Assembly: GCF_018141425.1 (NCBI RefSeq)
Contig: NZ_CP058561.1
Location: 5,394,001 to 5,458,000 of the forward strand
Length of the DNA: 64,000 nucleotides
Source: Vallitalea guaymasensis
GTDB taxonomy: Bacteria > Bacillota > Clostridia > Lachnospirales > Vallitaleaceae
Reading direction: 5' to 3'
A program made the position numbers and the translations under genes. The notes beneath the pieces are model-generated. The model was not told the DNA's origin. It saw only the letters and a list, made by a program, of their open reading frames with translations, and did not search any database. Positions within the stretch are counted from its first letter, which is position 1; each line of letters begins with the position of its first letter. Positions 9,304 to 18,850 of this stretch are shown piece after piece.

Positions 9304-10641
9304 TTACTTACTCTTATTCTTAAGCCTAGACCTTATTCTCTTAAATCTAGGTAATACAAAACGAAATAGCTTATACACAAAATTATTTATTACTAAATCA
9401 AACTCCCCAATAAATTCTACAAAATCCCCGTTAAAACCCTTTTTAAATTTATAAAGTCCGTAAAGAGGATTATTGGAATCTAAATCTCCCGAAACACCTC
9501 TAAAGTCATACATGTAACAATCCAAATCCATAGTATCTTCTATCATCTTCCACTGCATCAGGTAATTAGGCATCGTATCACGAAGCTCATTGTCAGAGGC
9601 ACCATATGAATACCATCCTTTCCCTCCATAATATAGATATATGGCACCTGCTATATAAACGTCAGTTTTCTCTTCATATTCTGCTATACTTTGTAGTCTT
9701 TGGTTAAAACCTTCTATTTGCCTTTGGCTATCTGCTATTCTTTTCTCCAAATCCAGCAGTTTTTTATTATTCTTTTTTATCTCATCTTTATCACTTGTGA
9801 TCTCTAAGGTATCTACAATATTATTTTTCCTATTTTCCAATTTACTCATATTCTTTAACTGGGTATTAAGATTACTCTTTATTCTATTGGAATCTAAATC
9901 ATAATTGTATTTCACCATATACAATCTGCAATAAGGATAGATTTTTTCAATCATTTTTTTAAAATAATCCCTATTCCTTGTTATGAATTTATCTCTTTGA
10001 CCTGTAATCAACATTTTTTTATGGAAGATATCAATTATGTCATCAGTAATGTTTTCTTTATCATATACCTCTACAGTAAGACCACGTTTTTCAGCAATTT
10101 TGATATTATATTTTGTCTTTTTGGAAAAAGCATCAAAAATATCTTTTTTTCTTTCACTTAACTCCTTTTTCATATCAAAATAAAGTCTAAACACATAATT
10201 AGGTTGTATATTCTCAAAGTTCTTCGTGTTTTTATTTTTATATCCTATATCAATTAACATATCTTTCACTTCATTACCAAAATCATTCAAGTCCTCATTT
10301 TCATGTATATGGATATCTGGGTCTATAGATATAAAAGCAATATTATTCTTCTTACCGTATCTTCTCATGAAATCAGTAAACTCAGTAACTAGTTTTTTAT
10401 TACTGTAATCACACTGAAAACCTCTAGGGATATAACCCATACTCTTATTAAGATAAGGGATTTTTCTTATGAGGATTACGCATGTCAGTACAAGATTTCC
10501 ATTGTCATCATACCCTCCAAAGAATTTTGCATCCCATTCTTCTTTTACATCAGCCCAATAGGATGTTTGAAAAATATGTCCTTTAGAATCCATATTAAAA
10601 TTATTCAGTTGTTCCTTTTCTATTTCCATAAAATTATACAT
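9304..10641 (-). CDS. FemAB-family peptidoglycan aminoacyl-ligase, linked to vanG cluster
   Basis: 445-residue protein of the FemABX family, which moves amino acids from aminoacyl-tRNA onto the peptidoglycan stem peptide at lipid II. Visible features are the GNAT-like N-terminal half (FQTSYWADVKEEW near 24, GYIPRGFQCDY near 69), a long Lys/Glu-rich helical arm at about 250-325 that fits the coiled-coil arm of Fem enzymes, and a second GNAT-like part with IYLYYGGKGWYSYGAS and LYGLYKFKKGFNG near the end. The C-terminus is strongly basic. A good ribosome binding site (AAGGAGA) precedes ATG 10641. It follows vanT by 56 bases in the same direction with no terminator between them. This suggests it adds cross-bridge residues to precursors made by the van genes. 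Confidence 0.85.
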   Translation of the reverse strand: MYNFMEIEKEQLNNFNMDSKGHIFQTSYWADVKEEWDAKFFGGYDDNGNLVLTCVILIRKIPYLNKSMGYIPRGFQCDYSNKKLVTEFTDFMRRYGKKNNIAFISIDPDIHIHENEDLNDFGNEVKDMLIDIGYKNKNTKNFENIQPNYVFRLYFDMKKELSERKKDIFDAFSKKTKYNIKIAEKRGLTVEVYDKENITDDIIDIFHKKMLITGQRDKFITRNRDYFKKMIEKIYPYCRLYMVKYNYDLDSNRIKSNLNTQLKNMSKLENRKNNIVDTLEITSDKDEIKKNNKKLLDLEKRIADSQRQIEGFNQRLQSIAEYEEKTDVYIAGAIYLYYGGKGWYSYGASDNELRDTMPNYLMQWKMIEDTMDLDCYMYDFRGVSGDLDSNNPLYGLYKFKKGFNGDFVEFIGEFDLVINNFVYKLFRFVLPRFKRIRSRLKNKSK

Positions 10642-10697
10642 ATTAAAATCTCCTTACTTGATTTTTACATACTCATCATCTTTGCTATTAATAAAAA

Positions 10698-12839
10698 TCA
10701 AATATATATTTTTTTTAATCTATAACTTAACCTGCTTAATATTTCATTAGCAATGCTTTTAGAATCATCAGCTACTTCTGTAGCATATATCTTTTCTCTT
10801 CCGTCAATTCCAATCAGGGTTACAATGTCACCTTGTTTGACTTCTGGAACATTAGTTATATCTATAATCAACTGATCCATACAGATTTTACCAATAATAG
10901 GTACACGATGACCATGTATTAATGCACTACCACATTCACAAGAAAGATTCCTTGGAAAACCATCTGCATAACCTATTGGAATTACTGCAATTCTACAGTC
11001 ATCATCAGCAGTAAAAGTTCTGCCATAACTAACGCTTTCACCTGCAGCGATCTCCCTAATTAATGCAACTCTTGCTTTCAGAGATAGAACGGGACGCAGG
11101 TCAGGTTGAATCTTGGTTTTATCTCCAATTGAATCTACTGCACCATATATAGCGATTCCCAATCTAACATAATCACAGTGTACCTCAGGATAATTAAGAA
11201 GTCCGTAACTGCTTTGAATATGGACTTTCGGTAATATGATATTATTATTCTCCAGATTATCCAGTAATGAGTAAAAAGATTTTATTTGTCTCTCAGTAAA
11301 TATAATGTCTTCTTTATCCCTGCTATCAGCAACACACAAATGAGTATAGATACCACAAACTTCCAGATTATCAAATTGAAATATTTTAATTATCTTCTCT
11401 ACTTTATTTGCATTTTCTCCCATTCTGTGCATTCCAGTATCTATTTTAATATGCACTTTTATAGAATGCCCATAATCATTTAACCTTTTAGCATAATCAT
11501 AATCTATTATTGTTTGTGTTAGATTATATTGTATAAGATGACCTATTCTTGATGGATCAGTGTAACCTAAAATTAAAATATCATCTTTGATACCTTTTTT
11601 TCGAAGAAGTATACCTTCATCAATGGTTGCCACTGCAAATGACTTTATCCCCTGTTCATTTAAAAAGCTTGCCACTTTTACTGCACCATGACCATAAGCA
11701 TCCGCTTTGATAACAGCCATTATTTGACATTCCTCCGAAATGATTGTTTGTAAAGTATCAACATTATGCTTCAAATTATCCAAGTCCACTTCAATCCATG
11801 CTCTATCTTTATACTTGATTGATTTAAATTGTTTATAACCTTCTACAGTCTTTTTTTTTAATATTCTAGCTATTACTATAGCTGCTACACTAGAACATAT
11901 CAACACTACAAAATAGTGAATAAGATTATTATCAATCAATATCCCTTGTAGATTTGTTAGCTTACCTACTAGACGAACAAATATTATCATCATTGGATGA
12001 ATTATATAAATAATCATTGCACTCTTCCTAAGAATGGTTAATGAATGCCCTTTCCATTGAATAAGAAGTTGATATAAGAAAAACATACAAGGCAATAATG
12101 TAATATACATACTATCGTGTCTCTGTAATTCTAAGCTATGAAGAATTAGCCCTTCCACTGTCATTAAGATAATTGAGCTTAATAATCCTATAAGACATAG
12201 ATTAACTGAATATTGTTTTCGTTGTCTAGCAATAATACCACCAAGAACAAAGAATATGGGAGCAAAAAACAGACCATTACGGGTATAACTGGAAAATGAA
12301 AACAACTTATCATAGAAAGATTTTAATATCTCAGATGATTGGATGACTCCAAAGTAACTGTCGCCCATAAGTCCTATTACATATAATAACAAAGCAATTA
12401 TAAAAGCTTTATGATATCCTAATTTTTTTACTAAATAATATGCAATGACTGCCCCTAACATTGATGCAGGTATATACCATAGATGATATATTGTACCGTC
12501 AAAAAATATGTCTTTCAATATATTAGGGAGCAGAGATTTTTGCTGGAAGTAGCCATTATATATGTTGATAGGAATATATATAATAATGGAAACCAAGTAT
12601 AACAAACCAGTCTTTCTTAGAAAACTATACAACTTTTCTTTATTCATTCTACTATCAGAAAACAAAAAGAAACCTGATGTCATAAAGAAAAACGGAACTG
12701 CTACTCGAGCTATTACACGGGTTAATACAAAATTTCCAGTTTCATTAATCATCAATAATGGGGATGTATGAACAGCTACTACTAAAGCAGCTGCAATAAT
12801 CCTAAAATAATCTATTCCTGCATATTCTCTTCTATTCAT
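10698..12839 (-). CDS. vanT: VanT-type membrane-bound serine racemase
   Basis: 713-residue protein: an N-terminal acyltransferase-3-like membrane domain with about ten hydrophobic segments (residues 1-335), then an alanine racemase-like domain. This is the architecture and length of VanTG. The PLP lysine is in AVIKADAYGHG near 379 and the second catalytic Tyr in SVSYGRTF near 613. In the segment matching bacillar alanine racemase around its Tyr354, this protein has Asn (N698, in IANEILSRLSYR). As I recall the VanTG studies, that change marks serine racemases. It should supply D-Ser at the membrane for the ligase. It overlaps vanXY by 4 bases. Confidence 0.93.
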   Translation of the reverse strand: MNRREYAGIDYFRIIAAALVVAVHTSPLLMINETGNFVLTRVIARVAVPFFFMTSGFFLFSDSRMNKEKLYSFLRKTGLLYLVSIIIYIPINIYNGYFQQKSLLPNILKDIFFDGTIYHLWYIPASMLGAVIAYYLVKKLGYHKAFIIALLLYVIGLMGDSYFGVIQSSEILKSFYDKLFSFSSYTRNGLFFAPIFFVLGGIIARQRKQYSVNLCLIGLLSSIILMTVEGLILHSLELQRHDSMYITLLPCMFFLYQLLIQWKGHSLTILRKSAMIIYIIHPMMIIFVRLVGKLTNLQGILIDNNLIHYFVVLICSSVAAIVIARILKKKTVEGYKQFKSIKYKDRAWIEVDLDNLKHNVDTLQTIISEECQIMAVIKADAYGHGAVKVASFLNEQGIKSFAVATIDEGILLRKKGIKDDILILGYTDPSRIGHLIQYNLTQTIIDYDYAKRLNDYGHSIKVHIKIDTGMHRMGENANKVEKIIKIFQFDNLEVCGIYTHLCVADSRDKEDIIFTERQIKSFYSLLDNLENNNIILPKVHIQSSYGLLNYPEVHCDYVRLGIAIYGAVDSIGDKTKIQPDLRPVLSLKARVALIREIAAGESVSYGRTFTADDDCRIAVIPIGYADGFPRNLSCECGSALIHGHRVPIIGKICMDQLIIDITNVPEVKQGDIVTLIGIDGREKIYATEVADDSKSIANEILSRLSYRLKKIYI

Positions 12840-13600
12840 AAATTATTCCCCCACAAAGTAATTATAAAACCATCCACATTATTACCTGATATGAGATGGC
12901 ATACTTTATCTGGTAAGTCTATGGTTTTCAATTGAGAAGACATATTTTCATAAAATATCTCTATAGTTTTATTACCTGATTTTATTTTAAAACGGTTTTC
13001 ATATTGGAATTGTTTAATAAAATCTATGTACTCCTCCAGAGATAATCCGTATTCATTCATTATCTTAGAATGTGGATAACCTACAAAACGAAAATGCCAT
13101 GGTTCATGAGCAATCCCAGTAATAGCTTCTTTACCCTTTTCATAACGTTCCACAAATCCATAATCAAGTCCCTTTTGACGAAAGACATTGCATATACCGT
13201 CATATGGGAAGTTAGGGCAAATAAAATCAATATTATCTTGTTTTAGCGCTAAATCTATTGCTAATCCAGTTTGATGTTCGCTATGGTTGGGAACAGCAAC
13301 AAATTTCTCTGTAAAATCCTTGCCATTATTCTCTAATGAATCTACATATATATTTTTCTGCTCCTCATATGAACGGTAACCACTTACAGGAACTATGTCT
13401 TCGTCACATTTCAGATCATTCACAAGATGCTCCAACATGTTTGCTGTCTTCATCTCAAGAAGTGTATCCTTATATTGATGATTTAATGGTACTAGAGATA
13501 ATTTATTTTCTTCTCTGCTATTTTTTAAGGGATAGAGTTTGTTGACAAGAATTAAATTACCAGTGTATATATCTTTTTTATTCAAAGTAATAGTTTCCAT
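12836..13600 (-). CDS. vanXY: VanXY-type D,D-dipeptidase/D,D-carboxypeptidase
   Basis: 254-residue zinc peptidase that in vanG systems removes D-Ala-D-Ala dipeptide and the terminal D-Ala of pentapeptide precursors, leaving D-Ala-D-Ser ends. Zinc and catalytic residues are visible: SEHQTGLAID at 107-116 supplies H109 and D116, and EPWHFR supplies E166 and H169; GYRSYEEQ near 74 holds the conserved Arg. No signal peptide or membrane segment is seen, which fits a cytoplasmic VanXY and not a VanY. It shares one base with the upstream ligase stop and overlaps vanT, so translation is coupled. Confidence 0.92.
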   Translation of the reverse strand: METITLNKKDIYTGNLILVNKLYPLKNSREENKLSLVPLNHQYKDTLLEMKTANMLEHLVNDLKCDEDIVPVSGYRSYEEQKNIYVDSLENNGKDFTEKFVAVPNHSEHQTGLAIDLALKQDNIDFICPNFPYDGICNVFRQKGLDYGFVERYEKGKEAITGIAHEPWHFRFVGYPHSKIMNEYGLSLEEYIDFIKQFQYENRFKIKSGNKTIEIFYENMSSQLKTIDLPDKVCHLISGNNVDGFIITLWGNNL

Positions 13601-14646
13601 TATTCCACCCCTAATTCAATCAGTTTGTCTAAGATGCTGCTAAATGACAACCCGATGCCTTTCATCATATTTGGATAGCGGCTGTGAGAAGTGAATCCTG
13701 GTATTGTATTAACTTCGTTGAAGATTATCTTGTCATCATCTATAAACATATCTACTCTTGCAAATCCTTTACAACCTAATGTTCTATAAATCAGCTTTGC
13801 TGTTTCCTTTACACGAACTGTCGTTTCTTTATCTATCCGTGCTGGCAAATGGATTTTTGAACTTTCTAAAGAGTACTTTTCAATATTATCAAAAAATCCA
13901 TGACTTAATTCAATTTCATCTATTTCTCCTACCATTAGTTCATCATTTCCTAATATTGCACACCCTACTTCAAAGCCATTAATGTTTTCTTCTATTATTA
14001 CTTGATCATCGTGTTCAAATGCAAGATTAACTGCTTCTAACAGATTCGCCCTATCATTTACTTTTGTAATACCGAAAGATGAACCTGCTTTGAGAGGTTT
14101 CACAAATAAAGGATAGTTGAGATGTTCTGTTTTTTTCTTCAAAGACTTATCATTCTCCATACTTGAGATGACAATTCCTTCGGGTATAGATATACCTGCT
14201 TCTTTAGCAAGTTTATGAGCAATATCCTTATTCATGCACAAAGCAGAACTAAGTGTATCACACCCTATAAGTGGTATTCCTGCTAACTCAATCAATCCTT
14301 GAACAGTACCATCTTCACCGTTTTTTCCATGTAATACAGGAAATGCAGCATCAATTTTTGTAAATTTATTAGTACTTCCTATTAATTCAATAATCCCGCC
14401 CAGATTACGATTAGGTGAAATGACAACAGGCACACATTCATCTTCATTTAGATACCATGTATCATTCAGTATGTTGTTTGTTGTGCCATAATATCTGAAC
14501 CAGTTCCCTTCTCTTGTAATTCCTATAAGTACTTTTTCATATATTTCATCATTGATATTTCTAATGATTGAATTGGCAGATTGTAAAGATACGTTATATT
14601 CTGTTGAATATCCTCCAAATAAAATTGCTATTTTTTTCTTCATCAT
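13600..14646 (-). CDS. vanG: VanG-type D-alanine--D-serine ligase
   Basis: 348-residue ATP-grasp ligase closely matching VanG as I recall it (349 residues). Characteristic segments are AILFGGYSTEYNVSLQSA at the N-terminus, VLHGKNGEDGTVQGLIELAG near 104, VKPLKAGSSFGITKV in the ATP-binding lobe, and FNEVNTIPGFTSHSRYP near the end. The omega-loop reads FFDNIEKYSLESSKI, of the EKY type seen in D-Ala-D-Ser ligases rather than the His type of D-Ala-D-Lac enzymes. Product specificity is therefore inferred. An AAGGAGA ribosome binding site precedes ATG 14646. First gene of the resistance unit, separated from vanS by a long hairpin. Confidence 0.93.
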   Translation of the reverse strand: MMKKKIAILFGGYSTEYNVSLQSANSIIRNINDEIYEKVLIGITREGNWFRYYGTTNNILNDTWYLNEDECVPVVISPNRNLGGIIELIGSTNKFTKIDAAFPVLHGKNGEDGTVQGLIELAGIPLIGCDTLSSALCMNKDIAHKLAKEAGISIPEGIVISSMENDKSLKKKTEHLNYPLFVKPLKAGSSFGITKVNDRANLLEAVNLAFEHDDQVIIEENINGFEVGCAILGNDELMVGEIDEIELSHGFFDNIEKYSLESSKIHLPARIDKETTVRVKETAKLIYRTLGCKGFARVDMFIDDDKIIFNEVNTIPGFTSHSRYPNMMKGIGLSFSSILDKLIELGVE

Positions 14647-14687
14647 TTTTTTGTCTCCTTCTTAGCTATTTGAATAATAATAAAATA

Positions 14688-14705
14688 CACATGTTCTGGC
14701 ACATG
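14688..14705 (-). promoter_or_regulatory. Possible VanR binding repeats upstream of vanG
   Basis: Two direct copies of CACATG are spaced 12 bases apart (14688-14693 and 14700-14705), about 45 bases upstream of the ligase start. OmpR-family regulators such as VanR bind tandem direct repeats one helical turn apart. A possible -10 box lies downstream at about 14682-14687, without a good -35 box, as in activated promoters. Six-base repeats are short, so the call is tentative. Confidence 0.3.
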
Positions 14706-14748
14706 CATTCCTAAAATACTTCTTTGCCCAATAGCAGTACTAAAGACA

Positions 14749-14797
14749 AAGAGCATTCTAATTTAGTAATAATTATACTAAAACATAGAATGCTCTT
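14749..14797 (-). terminator. Long hairpin between vanS and vanG (terminator or attenuator)
   Basis: A 12-bp perfect outer stem (AAGAGCATTCTA with its complement) continues into a 7-bp inner stem through a small internal loop. On the minus strand it is followed by TTTGTCTTTAG. It lies 58 bases past the vanS stop and can end the vanRS transcript, making vanG-vanXY-vanT a separately started unit. Confidence 0.7.
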
Positions 14798-14854
14798 CTT
14801 AAATATTATATAAAGATATTCTTATTATTTTATAAAGAAATTCTTACGATTTTC

Positions 14855-15958
14855 CTACAAAGAATTTGGAATCATAACTTCAAACCTAGTTATTTCATTT
14901 TCACTGAATGCACTTATAGTTCCTTTATGAAGCTCTATTATTTCTTTTGCTATAGCAAGTCCTAAACCAGCACCACCTGTTTTGGTAGTACGAGATGTAT
15001 CTAACCTGTAGAATTGTTCAAAAATCCTGTTTAATTTTTCTTTTGGAATTGTATTCCCCTGATTATGGAAGCTAAGTTGTACGCTATCTTCTAATTGTGT
15101 AACTGATATTTCTATTGTACTATTTTCAAAGCTGTAATTTATGGCATTACGAATTAGGTTATCAAATACACGCTGCATCTTATTGACATCAAACCTGATA
15201 TTAATATCTGACGTTATCTTTAAAGAGCATTTCAAATGTTTTTCTTCAAACATTGGTTTAAATTCATAAGTAATCTGCTCCATCATACGATTAAGATTAA
15301 CTCTACTAATATCCAAAGTAAGGTTTGTAAGATTAAAACGGGTGATCTCAAAAAATTCGTTGATAAGATCTTCTAAACGTTCTGCTTTATCCAAAGAAAT
15401 AGAAAGATATTTCATACGAAGCTCTTCTGATATCTGCTGTTCATCTCTTAGAAGAGTTAGATACCCGATAACTGATGTAAGTGGTGTTTTCAAATCATGA
15501 GCCAAATAGATGACAAGGTCATTTTTTCTTTGCTCTGCTTCTCTTGCAGCACGTTCATTTTTTCTTAAGTTAAATCTTATTTCATTCATTTGTTTTTCAA
15601 CTTCATTCAGTTCAGCTGGAAGTTCTATCAATTCATCTTTTGAAGTGTAAATAGTTTCTGTAGCTTGAATAATCTTCTCTAGATAGCCAATTACTTTGAC
15701 CCAATAAATTATAAACAAAATAATAAAGCCTATACTCCAGATGAAAATTAGGAAAACAACACTATCTGTAAGCTTAAGTAATCTATAAAGTACAGAATCA
15801 CTTTGCCAAATAATCACGGAACATATTTCTCTACCAACAAAATATACCGCCAATAAAGCAATTGTATATATACCTACTGCAGTAATAAAATTTATTAAGA
15901 ACCTAATAGAAAATCTGCGTTTGAAATTTTTCAATCTATTATTCAATTTGATAGCCAA
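14855..15958 (-). CDS. vanS: VanS-type sensor histidine kinase
   Basis: 367-residue membrane kinase. Two hydrophobic segments (about 20-42 and 68-88) flank a very short extracellular loop of roughly 25 residues, then a HAMP-like linker. The H-box is YLAHDLKTPLTSVIGYL with H154; N-box NLIRNAINYS and G-box GAGLGLAIAKEI are intact. The short external loop is typical of VanS sensors for glycopeptides or the damage they cause. It overlaps vanR by 20 bases. Orthology to VanS is inferred from the neighbourhood as much as from sequence. Confidence 0.9.
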   Translation of the reverse strand: MAIKLNNRLKNFKRRFSIRFLINFITAVGIYTIALLAVYFVGREICSVIIWQSDSVLYRLLKLTDSVVFLIFIWSIGFIILFIIYWVKVIGYLEKIIQATETIYTSKDELIELPAELNEVEKQMNEIRFNLRKNERAAREAEQRKNDLVIYLAHDLKTPLTSVIGYLTLLRDEQQISEELRMKYLSISLDKAERLEDLINEFFEITRFNLTNLTLDISRVNLNRMMEQITYEFKPMFEEKHLKCSLKITSDINIRFDVNKMQRVFDNLIRNAINYSFENSTIEISVTQLEDSVQLSFHNQGNTIPKEKLNRIFEQFYRLDTSRTTKTGGAGLGLAIAKEIIELHKGTISAFSENEITRFEVMIPNSL

Positions 15959-16640
15959 CCCCCCATACAGTTTTTATGAATTTTGGTTTTCTTGAAGGTT
16001 CATTCATCTTTTCTCTAAGACGTCCTATATGAGCCATAACAGTATTGTTGTTATCCAGATATTTCTGACCCCATACTGCTTCAAACAATTCCTCAGAAGA
16101 AACAACTTTACCTTTATTTTCGCATAGATGCCAAAGAATAGAGAATTCTATAGGAGTCAGAGATAAAGACTTCCCTAGATATGTACATTTATGAGTGTCT
16201 TTATTAATTACCATACCTCTTATATCATATCTATTAGTACATTCATCAATATCGTCTGAATCAGTATGATTATACAACATATACCTTCTTAACTGGGTTT
16301 TGACTCTTGCCACAACCTCCAAAGGGTTAAAAGGTTTGGTTATATAATCATCCGCCCCTATTGTCAATCCCATAATCTTATCAATATCTTCTACTTTGGC
16401 AGTTAATAGGATGATAGGATAAAAATATTTTTCTCTGATCTTTTTACAAATTGTAAAACCATCTGTATCAGGAAGCATTACATCCAATATAGCCAAATCC
16501 AATTTTTCTGTTTCTATGCAATTGAGTGCATCATTTCCATTATAGAATTTGTAAATTGTATATCCCTCATTTTTTAGATACAATTCTATCAAATCAGCAA
16601 TTTCTTTTTCATCATCCACCAATAAAATCTTTTCTTTCAT
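15939..16640 (-). CDS. vanR: VanR-type OmpR-family response regulator
   Basis: 233-residue response regulator with a receiver domain (LLVDDEKEIADLIE; phospho-acceptor D53 in LAILDVMLPDTDGF) and a C-terminal winged helix ending in RKPKFIKTVWGVGYQIE. Length matches VanRG. It should activate the vanG promoter and its own. A -10 box TATAAT is at 16707-16702 on the minus strand with only a weak -35 box, and GGAGATATAAGT gives the ribosome binding site. Confidence 0.92.
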   Translation of the reverse strand: MKEKILLVDDEKEIADLIELYLKNEGYTIYKFYNGNDALNCIETEKLDLAILDVMLPDTDGFTICKKIREKYFYPIILLTAKVEDIDKIMGLTIGADDYITKPFNPLEVVARVKTQLRRYMLYNHTDSDDIDECTNRYDIRGMVINKDTHKCTYLGKSLSLTPIEFSILWHLCENKGKVVSSEELFEAVWGQKYLDNNNTVMAHIGRLREKMNEPSRKPKFIKTVWGVGYQIE

Positions 16641-16757
16641 TACTTATATCTCCTATCCTCAGAAAAATGTTACTAGACCCTTATTATCTACTTTAAAATA
16701 TATTATAACATATATAAAATCAATTAATAAAAAAAGTGGTTATACTCCAATAATAAA

Positions 16758-16782
16758 GCCTACTTTAATAAATAAAGTAGAC
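16758..16782 (-). terminator. Terminator after Nudix gene
   Basis: Ten-base arms GTCTACTTTA and TAAAGTAGGC (minus strand) around a 5-base loop, followed by TTTATTATT. One G-T pair occurs in the stem. It ends the leftward Nudix transcript and isolates it from vanR. Confidence 0.8.
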
Positions 16783-16802
16783 TAATTATGATCTGGCTTT
16801 CC

Positions 16803-17246
16803 CTAGATGTACTTTTTATTTCCCCACATGTTGCATTTTTTCAAATCCAAGTAATCATTATAGGCTTGTTCTAATATTTGTTTCTCGTTGCTGAATTTTA
16901 GTAAATGGTAAGCTTCATGATATTTGTAATACCCAGAATCCGTAAAGAATTCTTCTCTTTGTGGTCTGCTATAATAGCTATAGGCCTTCATTAGATACCA
17001 GTGTACATCCTTAACAACCGTATCATTGGCAATCATAAAGGAATATTGACTTTTCCCAACATATTTTATAATATTTGCTTTAACGGAAGCTTCTTCACGT
17101 ACTTCTCTTATAGCTGTATCATTATATTCTTCTTGGTCTTCAACAGTACCTTTGGGTAATACCCAGCCTTCGTATTTATGTTGATAAAGTAATAATATCT
17201 TACCTTTATGAATTACCACCCCGCCACAACTAACTGCTTCAATCAT
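16803..17246 (-). CDS. Nudix hydrolase
   Basis: 147-residue Nudix protein. The Nudix box is complete except for its last glycine: G-x5-E-x7-REVREEAS, at about residues 33-54, with Ser in place of the final Gly. VLPKGTVE before it is typical of the family. Substrate is unknown; diadenosine polyphosphate, nucleotide-sugar and oxidised nucleotide hydrolases all share these features. GGAGG precedes the ATG. It follows the PBP gene by 173 bases and probably has its own promoter in that AT-rich gap. Confidence 0.88.
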   Translation of the reverse strand: MIEAVSCGGVVIHKGKILLLYQHKYEGWVLPKGTVEDQEEYNDTAIREVREEASVKANIIKYVGKSQYSFMIANDTVVKDVHWYLMKAYSYYSRPQREEFFTDSGYYKYHEAYHLLKFSNEKQILEQAYNDYLDLKKCNMWGNKKYI

Positions 17247-17419
17247 ATAAATGCCTCCTAGCTTTTGGGTAATTCATCTTAACATTTTTCAAATAAAATG
17301 TCTCGTCTTAAAAAGTATACAATTTTTTCAAACTTTTTTCAACTGTATATTTTTAACTACCATACTTATATATTACCATAACTATAACTTGATTATAATT
17401 ATAGGGGTTCGTATAACTA

Positions 17420-18850
17420 TTATTTATTGATATATAGTTCAAAAAGCTGTTTTGCTATTGGTGCTGCATATTTCGTGCTTGTTCCAGAGTTTTCAACTAT
17501 TACGGATACAGCTATCTGAGGATTATCAGCTGGTGCAAATCCTACATACCATGCATGAGGTTTTTTCCCTGATACTTCAGCAGAACCTGTTTTTCCAGCA
17601 ACATCAATACCTTGGACAGCGGATGTCTTACCAGTACCTTCACTTACAACCTTTTTCATGAACTCTTTTATTATACCTGCTTCTTCTACACTCATAAGTT
17701 CAGAATAGAATTCTGGCAGATTTTTAGTTATTAATTTTCCATTAGCATTTTCAACACTATCAATAAGATAGGGCTTCATTAATATACCACCATTAGCTAT
17801 AGCAGAAGTTATTAGTGCATTATGGAATGGAGTTACTTCTGTTTCACCTTGTCCTATGGCTGTTTCTGCTATCTCTTTCACAGCAGATTCTTCACTTAGT
17901 TTAAATCTACTGGTTCTAAAATGTAATGGATAAGGGAGTAACGTATCAAACAATAAATCATTTGCAACATTTCTATAATTGTTCATATCTAAATTAGTTC
18001 CTATATGAGCAAATGCTGTATTACATGACATCTTAAATGCTTTTTCCAAATTTTCTTTTCCATGCTTTGTATTTGAATAACAATGAATTGTAGTTCCTTC
18101 AAATACGTCTTTACCATTGCAAGTATAGGTATAATCCTTCCAACCAGGATTTTCTCTTATAAATGCTAAAGCAGTAACTATTTTAAATGTAGAACCTGGT
18201 GGATACAAGCCATGAGTAGCCTTATTCAATAGTGGAGAATTTTCTTCATCATTATTTAACTTAGTCCAATTACTCTCAATATAATTAGGGTTAAAATCAG
18301 GCTTGGAAACCATACAAAGTATTTTCCCAGTTGATGGCTCTATGGCTACTATTGCACCTTTTCTATTGCCTAATAATTCATAAGCCTTCTTTTGTAGATC
18401 GGCATCTAAAGTAGTAACAACATTATCACCAACACTTTTTTTCTTAGATATTGACTGTACGGTTTTTTCTATTATCCCCACATTGGATTTCAGTAAATCA
18501 TAATTCACCAGAGCCTCTATACCTGTTTTTCCTTGATGGGAATAACCTACAATATGTGAAAATATATTTTCGTAAGGATATATTCTATATGACTTATCAC
18601 CATCTACCATAGTTTCAGCTAAGACTTTTTTGTTAGTATCTAATATCTTACCTCTAACTATATTCTGTTCCAATTCTTCAATACGAGGATTGTAAGAATT
18701 AATGACTACATTTGTACTATCAACATAAACAAATTTGATGATGTTCACGATTAATATTACAAAAAGTCCTATGAATATATATGAAATATTATTTAAACTT
18801 TTATTATCTTTTCTGTTTACTTGTTCTTTTTTTCTTTTCATTTGTTTCAC
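17420..18850 (-). CDS. Class B penicillin-binding protein (transpeptidase)
   Basis: 476-residue membrane-anchored transpeptidase that cross-links peptidoglycan stem peptides outside the membrane. A basic N-terminus and one transmembrane segment (about 23-42) are followed by a short dimerisation region (RGKILDTNKKVLAET near 66) and the catalytic domain with S220-TFK223, SCN at 275-277 and KTG at 420-422. It is at the short end for class B PBPs and resembles the PbpA type. It overlaps the upstream SEDS gene by 47 bases, a fixed pairing that strongly suggests the two act as one polymerase-transpeptidase unit. Confidence 0.93.
   Translation of the reverse strand: MKQMKRKKEQVNRKDNKSLNNISYIFIGLFVILIVNIIKFVYVDSTNVVINSYNPRIEELEQNIVRGKILDTNKKVLAETMVDGDKSYRIYPYENIFSHIVGYSHQGKTGIEALVNYDLLKSNVGIIEKTVQSISKKKSVGDNVVTTLDADLQKKAYELLGNRKGAIVAIEPSTGKILCMVSKPDFNPNYIESNWTKLNNDEENSPLLNKATHGLYPPGSTFKIVTALAFIRENPGWKDYTYTCNGKDVFEGTTIHCYSNTKHGKENLEKAFKMSCNTAFAHIGTNLDMNNYRNVANDLLFDTLLPYPLHFRTSRFKLSEESAVKEIAETAIGQGETEVTPFHNALITSAIANGGILMKPYLIDSVENANGKLITKNLPEFYSELMSVEEAGIIKEFMKKVVSEGTGKTSAVQGIDVAGKTGSAEVSGKKPHAWYVGFAPADNPQIAVSVIVENSGTSTKYAAPIAKQLFELYINK

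Noticed and set aside
9304-16707. van cluster carried on a mobile element
   Set aside because: No transposase, integrase, long inverted repeat or change in base composition borders the cluster; it looks chromosomal and settled.
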